Positions 26,863-35,687 of a stretch of DNA of 64,000 nucleotides are shown here, one piece after another; the stretch's first letter is position 1; the number at the start of each line of letters is the position of its first letter. Both the position numbers and the translations under genes were made by a program. Below the pieces are notes generated by a model. The model did not search any database, had not been told where the DNA came from, and saw nothing but the letters and a program-made list of their open reading frames with translations. Source of the DNA: Planosporangium flavigriseum (GTDB lineage Bacteria > Actinomycetota > Actinomycetes > Mycobacteriales > Micromonosporaceae); the NCBI RefSeq assembly GCF_011947225.1, contig NZ_JAATVW010000014.1, positions 100,651-164,650 on the forward strand, read 5' to 3'.

Positions 26863-28305
26863 ATGACCATCGAAACGGCGGCGCAGGCTGCGTACATCGT
26901 GGCCGCTCTGCTCTTCATCCTGGCGCTGGCCGGCCTGTCCAAGCACGAGACCGCCAAGGCGGGTAACACGTTCGGTATCGCAGGCATGGCGCTGGCGTTG
27001 GCGGCGACCATCGCGCTCGCGGTCAACCACGGGATCAACAGCCTCGGCGTGGCCCTGCTCATCGCGGCGACCGTCATCGGCGCCGCGATCGGGCTGTACC
27101 GCGCGGGCAAGGTCGAGATGACCGGCATGCCCGAGCTGATCGCGCTGCTGCACAGTTTCGTCGGCCTCGCCGCCGTGCTCGTCGGGTGGAACGGGTACCT
27201 GCACGTGGAGGCCGACCTGGGCGGGGCCGACGCCGCACTGCTGCGCCGGCAGGAGCTGCTCGGGATCCACAGTGCCGAGGTCTTCATCGGCGTCTTCATC
27301 GGCGCCGTGACCTTCACCGGATCAATCGTGGCCTTCCTGAAGCTCTCCGCCCGGATCAAGTCCAACCCGCTGGTGCTGCCGGGCAAGAACATCCTCAACC
27401 TCGGTGCGCTCGTCGCGTTCGCCGTACTCACGGCCTGGTTCGTGATCCAGCCGCAGCTCTGGCTGCTGATCGTCGTCACCGCGCTCGCCCTGCTCCTGGG
27501 CTGGCACCTCGTCGCGTCCATCGGTGGCGGCGATATGCCGGTGGTGGTGTCGATGCTCAACAGCTACTCAGGCTGGGCCGCGGCCGCCTCCGGCTTCCTG
27601 CTCGAGAACGATCTCCTCATCGTCACCGGGGCGCTCGTCGGCTCCTCGGGTGCCTACCTGTCCTACATCATGTGCAAGGCGATGAACAGGTCGTTCATCT
27701 CGGTGATCGCCGGTGGGTTCGGGATCGAGGCCGGACCCGCGGACGACAAGGACTACGGTGAGCACCGCGAGATCACGGCCGAGGGCGTCGCCGAGTTGCT
27801 GGCCACGGCCGACTCCGTGATCATCACCCCCGGGTACGGCATGGCGGTCGCCCAGGCACAGCACGGCGTCGCCGAGCTCACCCGCAAGCTCAGGGAGAAG
27901 GGCGTCAACGTCCGCTTCGGAATCCACCCCGTGGCGGGCCGCCTGCCGGGTCACATGAACGTGCTGCTCGCCGAGGCCAAGGTGCCCTACGACATCGTCC
28001 TGGAGATGGACGAGATCAACGACGACTTCGCGGACACCTCCGTCGTGCTGGTCATCGGAGCCAACGACACGGTCAACCCGGCGGCCACTGAGGACCCCGG
28101 CAGCCCCATCGCCGGCATGCCCGTCCTGAAGGTGTGGGAGGCCCAGAACGTCATCGTCTTCAAGCGCTCGATGGCTTCCGGGTACGCCGGTGTGCAGAAT
28201 CCGCTGTTCTTCCGCGAGAACAGCGCGATGCTCTTCGGCGACGCGAAGGACCGCGTGGAGGACATTCTCCGAGCTCTGGCGGAACACCGCGTGCTGGCCG
28301 CATAG
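26863..28305 (+). CDS. pntB: NAD(P) transhydrogenase subunit beta
   Basis: Membrane and NADP(H)-binding subunit of the transhydrogenase. The 480-residue protein has about nine N-terminal membrane helices ([32 protein letters not shown]) and then the soluble domain III, whose NADP-binding motif is [16 protein letters not shown] and which ends [23 protein letters not shown] 26863 is preceded by AGGAGCTGATC. Co-located zwf (51714) and several NADPH-using oxygenases make NADPH supply a sensible role. Confidence 0.97.
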   Translation: MTIETAAQAAYIVAALLFILALAGLSKHETAKAGNTFGIAGMALALAATIALAVNHGINSLGVALLIAATVIGAAIGLYRAGKVEMTGMPELIALLHSFVGLAAVLVGWNGYLHVEADLGGADAALLRRQELLGIHSAEVFIGVFIGAVTFTGSIVAFLKLSARIKSNPLVLPGKNILNLGALVAFAVLTAWFVIQPQLWLLIVVTALALLLGWHLVASIGGGDMPVVVSMLNSYSGWAAAASGFLLENDLLIVTGALVGSSGAYLSYIMCKAMNRSFISVIAGGFGIEAGPADDKDYGEHREITAEGVAELLATADSVIITPGYGMAVAQAQHGVAELTRKLREKGVNVRFGIHPVAGRLPGHMNVLLAEAKVPYDIVLEMDEINDDFADTSVVLVIGANDTVNPAATEDPGSPIAGMPVLKVWEAQNVIVFKRSMASGYAGVQNPLFFRENSAMLFGDAKDRVEDILRALAEHRVLAA

Positions 28306-28542
28306 GGTGGCACGCGTGACCATCCAGGTGTGACACGCCGCCCATGGCGGTACAGGCGGTCGGCGACCCATCTGTTGGTCCGGCTCAACGGGCCGGCGCG
28401 CGCAGCGCCGGTCCGCTGATCGTTGCGTGGCGTCGCCCCGTTGTGGCTGGCGCGCTGATCCTCCCCGTGCGTTCACCCGATCGGGTACCGGGTGGTAACA
28501 CCTGTGCCTCCGGCGGCGCTAGACGATGCAGGAGGTGGACAA

Positions 28543-28800
28543 ATGGCTATGAAGCCGGCAGTGCTGTCGAATGGGGAAGAAGTGCACGAGGTACTTCCAG
28601 CCATAGATGCGTGGGAGGCAGCGGGCGGCGAACTCGGCACCCACCAGGCCGCCGAGGAGTGCCGCCACCGCGAGCCCCGGCCGGCGGTGGAGGTTCCGGC
28701 CGGGGGCGGTGGCATCGCGTACCCGCCACGGCAGCGGTCCCGCCGTGTCGTCGCGGCCGGCTGGCTGCGCCGTCGCAGCGAGCCGGAGGTGTCTGAATAG
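28543..28800 (+). CDS. Small protein of unknown function (85 residues)
   Basis: A near-ideal Shine-Dalgarno GGAGGT (28531-28536) lies 6 bases before ATG 28543. The product starts MAMKPAVLSNGEEVHEVL, has an acidic first half and a basic, Arg-rich second half (PPRQRSRRVVAAGWLRRR). I recognise no family. It follows pntB by about 240 bases, and the next gene is on the other strand. The strong ribosome site is the main support. Confidence 0.5.
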   Translation: MAMKPAVLSNGEEVHEVLPAIDAWEAAGGELGTHQAAEECRHREPRPAVEVPAGGGGIAYPPRQRSRRVVAAGWLRRRSEPEVSE

Positions 28801-28917
28801 CCGGCAGTCTCCGTCGACGTGCGGCTATTTCATCTCGTCGGCCCGGCAGCTATGCGCCGTACCTGCCCGGCTCGGTGGCGGCGACGAGCGTGCCGCGGTC
28901 AAGCCACGCCAGGGCCG

Positions 28918-30069
28918 TTATCGCGTCGTGGCCGCGAAGTAGTCGGGGACTGCGTCGCCGGCCGCCCGGCGGCTTGGGCTGGGCAGCGCGAGGCGGAGCA
29001 CGTTCTTCCAGACGGTGGCGGTCTGGCGCAGCAACGAGCCGGCGTTGTAGCGCAGCCCGTAGCGTTCGCACAGGTCGCGGACCTTCGGGGCGATCTCGGC
29101 GTAGCGGTTGCTGGGCAGATCGGGGAAGAGGTGGTGTTCGATCTGGTGGCTGAGATTGCCGGTCATCAGGTGCAGCAGCGGGCCGCCGGTGATGTTGGCC
29201 GAGCCGAGCAGCTGCCGCAGGTACCACTCGCCGCGGCTCTCGCCGTCGAGTTGGTCCTCGGGGAAGACCTCGGCGCCGTCGGGGAAGTGGCCGCAGAAGA
29301 TGACCGTGTGCGACCAGACGTTGCGGGCCATGTTCGCGGTGATGTTGCCGAGCAGCGCGGGCAGTGCCGAGGGACCGGCCAGCAGCGGGAACGCCAGATA
29401 GTCCTTGACGACCTGGCGGCCGGCCTTGCGCGCGACGCCGCGCAACTGATTCAGCGTCGCTGCCCAGCTCTTCTCGCCACGCCAGGCCCGCTCGAGTTCG
29501 ATGTCGTAGATGGCGATGCCCCATTCGAAGAAGGCCGCCAGGACCGCGTTGTAGACCGGCTGGGCCAGGTAGACCGGGTGCCAGGGCTGTTCGGGGCTGA
29601 CCCGCAGCACCGCGTAGCCGATGTCACGGTCCTTGCCGAGGACGTTGGTGTACGTGTGGTGTACGAAGTTGTGCGAATGCTTCCACATGTCGGCCGGGGT
29701 GGCGGAGTCCCATTCCCAGGTGGTGGAGTGGATTTCGGGGTCACGCATCCAGTCCCACTGTCCATGCAGGACATTGTGGCCGATCTCCATGTTCTCCAGG
29801 ATCTTGGCCACGGCCAGGCAGGCGGTGCCGGCCAGCCAGGCCGGCGGCAGGATCGACACCATCAGCAGGGTGCGCCCGCTTACCTCAAGCCTGCGTTGGA
29901 CCGCGATGACCCGGCGGATGTAGCGGGCGTCGCTCTCGCCCAGGCTGGCGGTGATCTCGTCGCGGAGCTGGTCGAGCTCGCGGCCGATCTCCTTGATGTC
30001 AACGTCGGACAGGTGCGCGGTCGCGCTGACCGGCTCGGATGTGTGTACGGCCATCGATTGGCCTCCCAT
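28918..30069 (-). CDS. Membrane fatty-acid (acyl) desaturase, DesA3-like
   Basis: Di-iron desaturase that introduces a double bond into membrane acyl chains. The three histidine boxes are present: HNVLHGQ, HSHNFVHH and HQIEHH, the last in the usual MTGNLSHQIEHHLFP. The 383-residue length and hydrophobic segments between boxes 1 and 3 are normal. Its reductase gene lies 8 bases upstream on the same strand, an arrangement like mycobacterial desA3 and its oxidoreductase partner (Rv3229c/Rv3230c). ATG 30069 is the first in-frame start; MAVHTSEP five residues later is also possible. Confidence 0.94.
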   Translation of the reverse strand: MGGQSMAVHTSEPVSATAHLSDVDIKEIGRELDQLRDEITASLGESDARYIRRVIAVQRRLEVSGRTLLMVSILPPAWLAGTACLAVAKILENMEIGHNVLHGQWDWMRDPEIHSTTWEWDSATPADMWKHSHNFVHHTYTNVLGKDRDIGYAVLRVSPEQPWHPVYLAQPVYNAVLAAFFEWGIAIYDIELERAWRGEKSWAATLNQLRGVARKAGRQVVKDYLAFPLLAGPSALPALLGNITANMARNVWSHTVIFCGHFPDGAEVFPEDQLDGESRGEWYLRQLLGSANITGGPLLHLMTGNLSHQIEHHLFPDLPSNRYAEIAPKVRDLCERYGLRYNAGSLLRQTATVWKNVLRLALPSPSRRAAGDAVPDYFAATTR

Positions 30070-30077
30070 AGCTCGAT

Positions 30078-31208
30078 TTAAAGGTCGATCTCGACGGGCC
30101 CGGCGGCCGCCGACACGCAGGTCTGGACCAGCTCTCCCTCGTCACCGTGCTCGCGGCCGGTGCGCAGGTCGCGCACGCGACCCGAGCGCAGCCGAGCCAC
30201 GCAGCTGTAACAGATGCCCATGCGGCAGCCGCTGGGCATGAGCACGCCGGCGTTCTCGCCGATGACCAGTAGCGGGGTGGTGCCGTCGGCGTCGGCCTGC
30301 CGGCCACTGGCGACGAACCGGACCCGGCCGCCCGCGCCGCCGGCCGTCACCGGCGGCCGGAACCGCTCGACGTGCAGCCGGTCGGCCAGTTTGGTGCGCC
30401 GCCAATGCCGCTCAACCTCGTCCAGCATCCCGGTCGGGCCGCACGCCCAGACGTGACGCTGTCTCCAGTCCGGGCAGAGGCGGCGCAGTTGCGCCATTGT
30501 GAGCCGGCCATCGGTGCGGGTGTGCCGCTCGTACAGTCGAAGGCTTGGTAACCGCGCGGCCAGCGCCCGTAGTTCCGTGCCGAAGATGACGTCGGCCGGG
30601 GTGGGCGCGGAGTGCACCAGCACCACGTCGGACACCTGGTTGTGCAGGGCCAGGCTGCGCAGCATCGCCGCCACCGGGGTGATCCCGCTGCCCCCGGTGA
30701 CGAACAGTAGCCGGTCCGGCGGTAGCTCGGGCAGCGTGAACTCGCCCTGTGCCGGTGCGAGGTACACGATCGTGCCGGGTGTCACCCGGCGGACCAGGTA
30801 CGGCGAGACCAGGCCGGTCGGGTCGGCCTTCACGGTGATCGTGATCCGCCCGTCGGCGCGCTCCGGCGGTGAGGACAGGGAGTAGCTGCGCCAGTGCCGT
30901 ACGCCGTCGACGTCGACGCCGACCCGCGCGTACTGGCCGGCCCGATGCGGTGTCCAGCCCTGCCCCGGGTGGATCACCAGAGTGGCCGCGTCCGCGGTCT
31001 CCGGCAGCACCGCTTCGACTCGCCCGCGCAGCTGCCGCGCCGACCAGAGCGGATTGAGCAACCCGAGGTAGTCGTCGGGCAGCAGCGGCGTGGTCAGCCA
31101 GGTGACCGCGTCCAGCAGACGCTGGCGAACCGCCAGCCGCCTTTCGCTCCCGGCTCCCTCCGCCGCAGCCGCGCTAAGAGTTTCGGACGCAAGAGCCAAT
31201 CGGCTCAC
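30078..31208 (-). CDS. Ferredoxin-NAD(P)H reductase with C-terminal [2Fe-2S] domain, desaturase partner
   Basis: Supplies electrons to the desaturase downstream. Order: about 50 N-terminal residues with TTPLLPDDYLGLLNPLWSAR, an FAD-binding barrel with RSYSLSSPPE, a nucleotide domain with VTGGSGITPVAAML and WACGPTGML, and a ferredoxin with CRMGICYSC and distal Cys in LVQTCVS. GTG 31208 is chosen because AAGGGGGG immediately precedes it; reading back to 31289 adds 27 basic residues without a ribosome site. A small palindrome TTACGTAA (31237-31244) lies just upstream and could be an operator. It resembles Rv3230c in architecture and context. Confidence 0.93.
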   Translation of the reverse strand: MSRLALASETLSAAAAEGAGSERRLAVRQRLLDAVTWLTTPLLPDDYLGLLNPLWSARQLRGRVEAVLPETADAATLVIHPGQGWTPHRAGQYARVGVDVDGVRHWRSYSLSSPPERADGRITITVKADPTGLVSPYLVRRVTPGTIVYLAPAQGEFTLPELPPDRLLFVTGGSGITPVAAMLRSLALHNQVSDVVLVHSAPTPADVIFGTELRALAARLPSLRLYERHTRTDGRLTMAQLRRLCPDWRQRHVWACGPTGMLDEVERHWRRTKLADRLHVERFRPPVTAGGAGGRVRFVASGRQADADGTTPLLVIGENAGVLMPSGCRMGICYSCVARLRSGRVRDLRTGREHGDEGELVQTCVSAAAGPVEIDL

Positions 31209-31327
31209 CCCCCTTCGTGCGGGGCGTTGCCTACCCTTACGTAACCGGTGCCTAACCACGATTTCGATCGACAGACCAGGTGACGCCACTCAGCGTCCGG
31301 CCCCGCTCCGGCCGACCGTGCCGGAGA

Positions 31328-31525
31328 CTACCCGTCCGTCTCGGGAACGATACGCAGCCGGATGCCGTCCGGGACCGCCTCGAGGACGAACTGCCCCGCT
31401 CGCATGCCGTGATTGGTCATCATCGCGTCGTACAGCTCGGTGTTCGGGATGTCGACGGTCCCGCCGGCTCGACGCACCAGCGCGACCAGAACCGCGCGCA
31501 GGTCCGCGTCGCTGGGCTCGGACAT
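31328..31525 (-). CDS. Small conserved-looking protein, unknown function (65 residues)
   Basis: ATG 31525 is preceded by GGGAGACATCC. The product has a helical first half (SDADLRAVLVALVRRAGGTV) and a second half predicted as strand (QFVLEAVPDGIRLRIVPE). Its compact, well-composed sequence with no low-complexity runs argues for a real gene. It stands alone upstream of the desaturase operon on the same strand. I cannot name a family. Confidence 0.6.
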   Translation of the reverse strand: MSEPSDADLRAVLVALVRRAGGTVDIPNTELYDAMMTNHGMRAGQFVLEAVPDGIRLRIVPETDG

Positions 31526-31792
31526 GGATGTCTCCCTCGGTTCCGGTTGGGTTCATCCTCCTCCCGGGCAGACGGACAAACCAGAGGCGGGGGAGGGCGA
31601 GGGGTCCTTCACCGCCTCTGGGTGCCGTGCGGTGAGCGTCGAAACGCACGGGGCCGCCGGCGGCTGTCGTGGCACCGGCCGTCGACCGGCCGTCCATTGT
31701 GGCAATTTCCCGGCCCGGTCGGACCAGATTGCGGGTGATGACGCTGGCGAACAGGCTGCCGAGTCGGCTGACGCACACGGCGTCCAGGCAGC

Positions 31793-31870
31793 GACACCCA
31801 CTTTCAGTCGATCTACGCGAAGCTCGGCATCAGCAGCCGGGTACAACTGGTGCGGGCCTGGGACGCGCGG
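31793..31870 (+). pseudogene. Tail of a LuxR-type DNA-binding domain (remnant)
   Basis: The frame reads THFQSIYAKLGISSRVQLV then RAW, which is the recognition helix and end of a LuxR-family HTH. An in-frame stop lies about 40 bases upstream and no receiver or rest of HTH is found. A broken regulator is the best explanation. Confidence 0.55.
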
Positions 31871-31936
31871 GACCGTCGGCAGGGAGCGGCCTGCCCGGTG
31901 GCGTACGGGCCACCGGTCTGGCCGCGTTCCGATCTC

Positions 31937-32300
31937 CTAGCCCCAGCGGACGACCGGCTGCTTGGTCTTCGGCAGGGCTTCGATCAACGAGCGCGGCACG
32001 TTGATGGTGTCCGCGATCACCTGCGGCGGCGTGTTGGCCATCCACTGGGCCAGCGAGATGTCCTCGAAGCGCGGCTTGCGGAACATCTCCAAGAACACCA
32101 GGGGCTGATCACCGAGATTCTCGATGTAGTGGCCGAACGCGAAGGGAACGTATCCCACGTCGCCGGCCTGATGGGTGAACGTCCGAGCGGCTCCCGCGCT
32201 TGCGAACACGCCCATCCGGCCGAACCCGCTGATGTAGTACTGCCACTCGTCATCGTTCGGATGCCAGTGCAGTTCGGTGCGCGTGATCAGGTCGCGGTCT
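31937..32300 (-). pseudogene. C-terminal remnant of a bicupin (oxalate-decarboxylase-like) gene
   Basis: Reverse-strand reading shows the second cupin of an OxdC-like protein: ELHWHPNDDEWQYYISGFGR with the metal-binding His-x-His and Glu, then GDVGYVPFAFGHYIENLGD with the distal His. An in-frame TGA lies just before the fragment at about 32301, and the whole first cupin is absent. The only ATG (32215) would omit the metal ligands. It is therefore a truncated pseudogene rather than a small cupin gene. Confidence 0.65.
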
Positions 32301-32472
32301 CACAAGCCGCTGATGCCCCCGGAAGGCTGGCCTCCACCCGTCAGCGGCCAGCAGCAGGGGGCAACCCCATTAGCCGGCTCAGTTCTAGGGCATGTCGGTA
32401 CGCGCGCCGAGCCAATCGTCGTGCAGGTTACTCGTTGTCAGCATGTGCGTCCACAGTAGCCTCAGTGTAGGT

Positions 32473-32703
32473 TTAGGTGAGCTGCTCCTGTTCGCCCCGA
32501 CGCCGCAAGTAATGACGCCGTAAGCAACTCAGTGCGGCTTCCGCCACTTTGACCGCAGCGCTGCGCAGTGCTTTAGGGTGCGCCGGACGCGGTATCGGAC
32601 ACTGGCTCACATCCGCCGCCCGCTTCCCGCAGATGGTTGCGACATAGATCGTTCCGTTCCACTGTGTAGTGAGTCCGACCCGGTACGCAGGGTTTGTTGT
32701 CAT
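32473..32703 (-). CDS. Possible small basic protein (76 residues), weak
   Basis: From ATG 32703 the frame reads MTTNPAYRVGLTTQWNGTIY, then contains ICGKRAADVSQCPIPRPAHP and a basic tail (CLRRHYLRRRGEQEQ). The AAGGAC upstream is only 1 base from the ATG, so initiation is doubtful. The composition is protein-like but I know no family. It could be a decayed gene in this remnant-rich stretch. Confidence 0.25.
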   Translation of the reverse strand: MTTNPAYRVGLTTQWNGTIYVATICGKRAADVSQCPIPRPAHPKALRSAAVKVAEAALSCLRRHYLRRRGEQEQLT

Positions 32704-32933
32704 GTCCTTGGCCAGCTGGCGGTGCTGACGCGCCCCGCCTTTGTTGGGGCTGCTCCCACTCACCCCGGCACACCGATGATTGAACAGTCTCTTCCCAAAC
32801 ACTTCACCCGCCGCAGGTGAGGACGGAAAACGATCGACCATGCAGGTTGGATGGGCTGCATTGATACGCCGGCAATGCTCAGGTAATCCGCAAGAGACTC
32901 GTTCCGATAAGACGACCGCCGAAGGGGAATCTC

Positions 32934-33284
32934 ATGACCACTGTGGAGAATCAGCGTGTTCGAGAAGCTCAAGCTCCCGGGCGCGAGGCTGAGGGTAGGG
33001 CCGTGATTGATCCTATGGTGTTGGCTGCAATGTTGAGCGCGACGACGGGCCGGCGGGAGCGTGCGGAGTCGGTGATCGACCCTGTGTTGATGGCCGCGAT
33101 GATGGGTCGGCGGGAGCGCGAGCCGATGGTCGACCCTATGTTGCTTGTCGCGATGATGGGTCGGCGGGAGCGCGAGCCGATGGTCGACCCTATGTTGCTG
33201 GTCGCGATGATGGGCCGACGGGAACGCGGTGACGGTCTGACCGAGCACCCGCTGCTGCTTGCCGCCATGATGGGGCGCAACTAG
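32934..33284 (+). CDS. Met-rich tandem-repeat protein, unknown function
   Basis: A 116-residue protein starting at ATG 32934 after GAAGGGGAA. After a polar N-terminus (TTVENQRVREAQAPGREAEG) it consists of five copies of a unit approximating V-(I/V)-D-P-(M/V)-(L/V)-(L/M)-(A/V)-A-M-M-G-R-R-E-R. The third and fourth copies are 18 residues each and almost identical in DNA; the fifth, HPLLLAAMMGRN, ends the protein. Each unit looks like a short amphipathic helix rich in Leu/Met, closed by a basic GRRER. There are no Cys and no signal peptide. The next gene, 214 bases on, also begins MTT and is helical. I do not recognise the family; a scaffold, membrane-surface or assembly-tag role is conceivable but unproven. 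Confidence 0.75.
   Translation: MTTVENQRVREAQAPGREAEGRAVIDPMVLAAMLSATTGRRERAESVIDPVLMAAMMGRREREPMVDPMLLVAMMGRREREPMVDPMLLVAMMGRRERGDGLTEHPLLLAAMMGRN
33120..33227 (+). repeat. 54-base tandem duplication inside the repeat protein gene
   Basis: Units 33120-33173 and 33174-33227 differ at only 4 of 54 positions, all silent (CTT/CTG, GGT/GGC, CGG/CGA, GAG/GAA). Silent-only differences indicate a duplication maintained by selection on the protein. Confidence 0.9.
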
Positions 33285-33498
33285 GAATTGGGTTGGCTAC
33301 CCGCAGCCGCTGTTGCGGCGCCACGCCGTCGGCCCGATCCGGCGGACCTGGGTAGAAACCTTCCGTGCTCTCGCAGGTGGGCGAAGCGTCCCACCGTACC
33401 GGTCCGAAGCCTTCGCCCACGCGGGCGCCGCCCTCCAGCGCTTTCGGGAAGGAGCGACTGGAGGGCGGGGCACCACCCGGGACACCAGAGGAATCGTC

Positions 33499-33864
33499 AT
33501 GACGACTGAACCTGGCAGAGCGGCAGGACATGATCCTGTCGAAGCGTTGATCGACGATCTCATCCACAACATACTGACCGAGGCGGGTCAGCCCGCCGCT
33601 GCGGTACGCGGCATGGGGCCGATAGCGGGCCTGATCGAAACGGTCATGGCGTCGTCGCGCACCGCGCCACGCGCGTCGATGTTCGATAGGCTCCTCCTTG
33701 CCCAGGTGGTGGCTTCGGCGTTGGCCGACGCGCTGGCGCCCGCCCTGGCGGAAACTCTGGCGCCCGAGATCATGAAGGCTCTGGAGCACTACGCGCCGGG
33801 CGGCAAGGAGCCAGCCACGGCGGGCGCTCCACAGCAGAGGACCCGGAAGTCAGAGGAGAAGTAG
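33499..33864 (+). CDS. Small helical protein, unknown function, partner of the repeat protein
   Basis: A 121-residue protein; ATG 33499 follows AGAGGAA. It begins MTTEPGRAAGHDPVEALIDD and is predicted almost wholly helical, with GMGPIAGLIETVMAS, LLLAQVVASALADALAPALA and ETLAPEIMKALEHY, then a polar, disordered tail (QQRTRKSEEK). The repeated Ala-Leu-Ala-Pro/Ala-Glu-Thr pattern suggests coiled or bundled helices. It lies downstream of the Met-rich repeat protein on the same strand and shares its MTT start and the DP motif, so the two may act together. No family recognised. Confidence 0.7.
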   Translation: MTTEPGRAAGHDPVEALIDDLIHNILTEAGQPAAAVRGMGPIAGLIETVMASSRTAPRASMFDRLLLAQVVASALADALAPALAETLAPEIMKALEHYAPGGKEPATAGAPQQRTRKSEEK

Positions 33865-34760
33865 CGGGCGCAGTCGCGCAGTAATGTATGCCGGGCGACC
33901 AAGACCATTGAGGAGCACGAGCAAGACCCGACCGGCGCACGTGAGCCAGGCCAGGAACGCGAACGTTGCACCCAGGGACTTGGGCGCTCACGACGTTGTG
34001 CGCGGCCACTGTCGGCCGGCCGGGTACGTCAAAGAGGCCGGCGGGTAGGTTCCGCAGGCCTGGCAAGCGCGACGCGGTGGCCGACAGCCTGGCCGGACTG
34101 CGGCCACAGTGGCGTTCCTCAGCGCCTGCCGGCGACGCCAACAACGCCAGTCGCAACTCGATGTCGGCGACGTCACCAACGCGTCCAAGTAGTGCGCGTG
34201 ACGCGACGCAGTCCGCAACGCCGGGCAGGAGCCGAGGATCAATGTCGCCCAGGGTCTCCACAAGCGGCCCCAAGGCGCGGTAGAAGGCCAAGTCCGACGC
34301 CGGTCGTCTGACGCACGGATTCCTAATGAGCAGCGCGCATTCTGACCGCAGGCCGTTGGCCTCTGGTTTCTGGTTTCTGGGCCTCGATTTTCGGGTCGCA
34401 GCCGGCGGGCCGTGTGCTCGGTAATTGAAGATCAGTCGTGGATCTCGGCGATGACTCCAAGCGCTTGAATAGGGCGTCAACGATGGCCGTCCCGATCAAT
34501 TGCGTCCAGCTGTTCATCGGTCGGTGCTGGCTGCCGTGGCTTCGGTGTCGAGAGCGGTCTTGAAACGGGTATTGCGTCGGCGGCGACCTTGGCCGCGGCG
34601 GGTGTGGCACCGAGGCCGGCCCTTGACGTGTGGGTCGTTGGTGTGCGCCACGGTGGTGGTGCGGGGGAGCGGTGGTAAGAGCGTTACCGCTCGGCGGCTG
34701 TGATCTGCGCGGCTCGTAGCTGCCGTGTGGTCGGGTTCCTTGCGGTCGGCTTGGTGTGGG
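33865..34760. other. Non-coding or decayed stretch
   Basis: No convincing gene. A minus-strand frame around 33990-34320 reads partly protein-like (DLAFYRALGPLVETLGDI) but has no ribosome site or recognised family and runs into low-quality sequence on both sides. GAGCGGT (34667-34673) and ACCGCTC (34686-34692) form a short hairpin. Confidence 0.4.
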
Positions 34761-35387
34761 TCAGTTCTTCGTGAGCGCCGTGGCGATCTGGCCGACGAGC
34801 ACCGCGAACGGCATGTCGAGCGCGGCGTAGACGTCGTTGGCGAGGGGGTCGGCGTTGTCGGCGAGGATCTCGACCATGGCGCTGGAGTAGTCGATCGGCA
34901 CCACGCCGGCCTGCTGCATGCGCAGCAGCCCCGCTTCACGCTTGGTCTGCCAGAAGGTGCCGGAGGCGTCGATCACGGCGTACGCGTCGAAACCCTCTGC
35001 CGTCGCGCTGATGGCGGGGAACGCGAGACACACCTCGGTGGAGATCCCAGTGATGATCAGCTTGTTCCGACCGGTCGCCCGGATCGCGGCGTTCACGCGG
35101 GGGTCGTCCCAGGCGTTCACGGTCGAGCGGTCGATGATGTCGAGGTCGTCGGGCAGCACCGCGGCCAACTCCGGGATGACCGGTCCCCACATGCTGTCCG
35201 CCGCGGTGGTGGTCACGATCAGCGGCAAGCTCAGCACCTGGCCGGCCTTGGCCAGGGCCACCACGTTGTGCTTCAGCTCTCCGGTGGGGATGTCACGCAC
35301 GCCGCTGTACAGGCCGACCTGGTGGTCGATGATCACCACGGCGGCGTTGTCGCGGGTCAACCGCTCGGTGAACTTGTTCGCGGGCAT
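34761..35387 (-). CDS. Isochorismatase-family (YcaC-like) cysteine hydrolase
   Basis: Cysteine hydrolase of the nicotinamidase/isochorismatase fold. The 208-residue protein shows the catalytic Asp21 in VVIIDHQVGL, the family stretch STVNAWDDPRV and the nucleophile Cys120 in GISTEVCLAFP. An AGGGAGG ribosome site precedes ATG 35387. The length and the C-terminal half match YcaC-type hydrolases, whose substrate is generally unknown. It stands alone, divergent from the ferredoxin reductase/P450 pair. Confidence 0.93.
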   Translation of the reverse strand: MPANKFTERLTRDNAAVVIIDHQVGLYSGVRDIPTGELKHNVVALAKAGQVLSLPLIVTTTAADSMWGPVIPELAAVLPDDLDIIDRSTVNAWDDPRVNAAIRATGRNKLIITGISTEVCLAFPAISATAEGFDAYAVIDASGTFWQTKREAGLLRMQQAGVVPIDYSSAMVEILADNADPLANDVYAALDMPFAVLVGQIATALTKN

Positions 35388-35687
35388 CGGGGTCCTCCCT
35401 GGTTCACCAGGGCCGGGAAGCCGGTCGCACGACGCTCCGGCAGAGCATCAGAGCACAGTCGCTGTTACTGACAAATCGTCGTTTTAGGTCGAGTAGCCGG
35501 CAGGGAGTTCACCTATCGGCTCTCAGCGTGAACGCTGGCTGGCCGTGGCGTTGTTGCTCGCCGCTGTGCGTCGATGTCCACGGCTTTGGCTTCTTGTTCG
35601 GCCGCGTGGGCCGCCCGATCGCCCGAAGGTTTGCCGACGTCCAACCGGGAATGCATAAGTGCCGCCTGAGCCGGAAAGGCCTGGATC

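Noticed and set aside
32934..33284. CRISPR-like or non-coding tandem repeat
   Set aside because: The repeats are in frame with a good start and differ only silently, so they are protein repeats without spacers.
33990..34320. Minus-strand frame with DLAFYRALGPLVETL as a possible gene
   Set aside because: No ribosome site, no family, and composition deteriorates on both sides. Left as possible remnant only.
34667..34692. GAGCGGT/ACCGCTC hairpin as an attachment site or terminator
   Set aside because: Short 7-base stem with no integrase or adjacent gene end to support either role.
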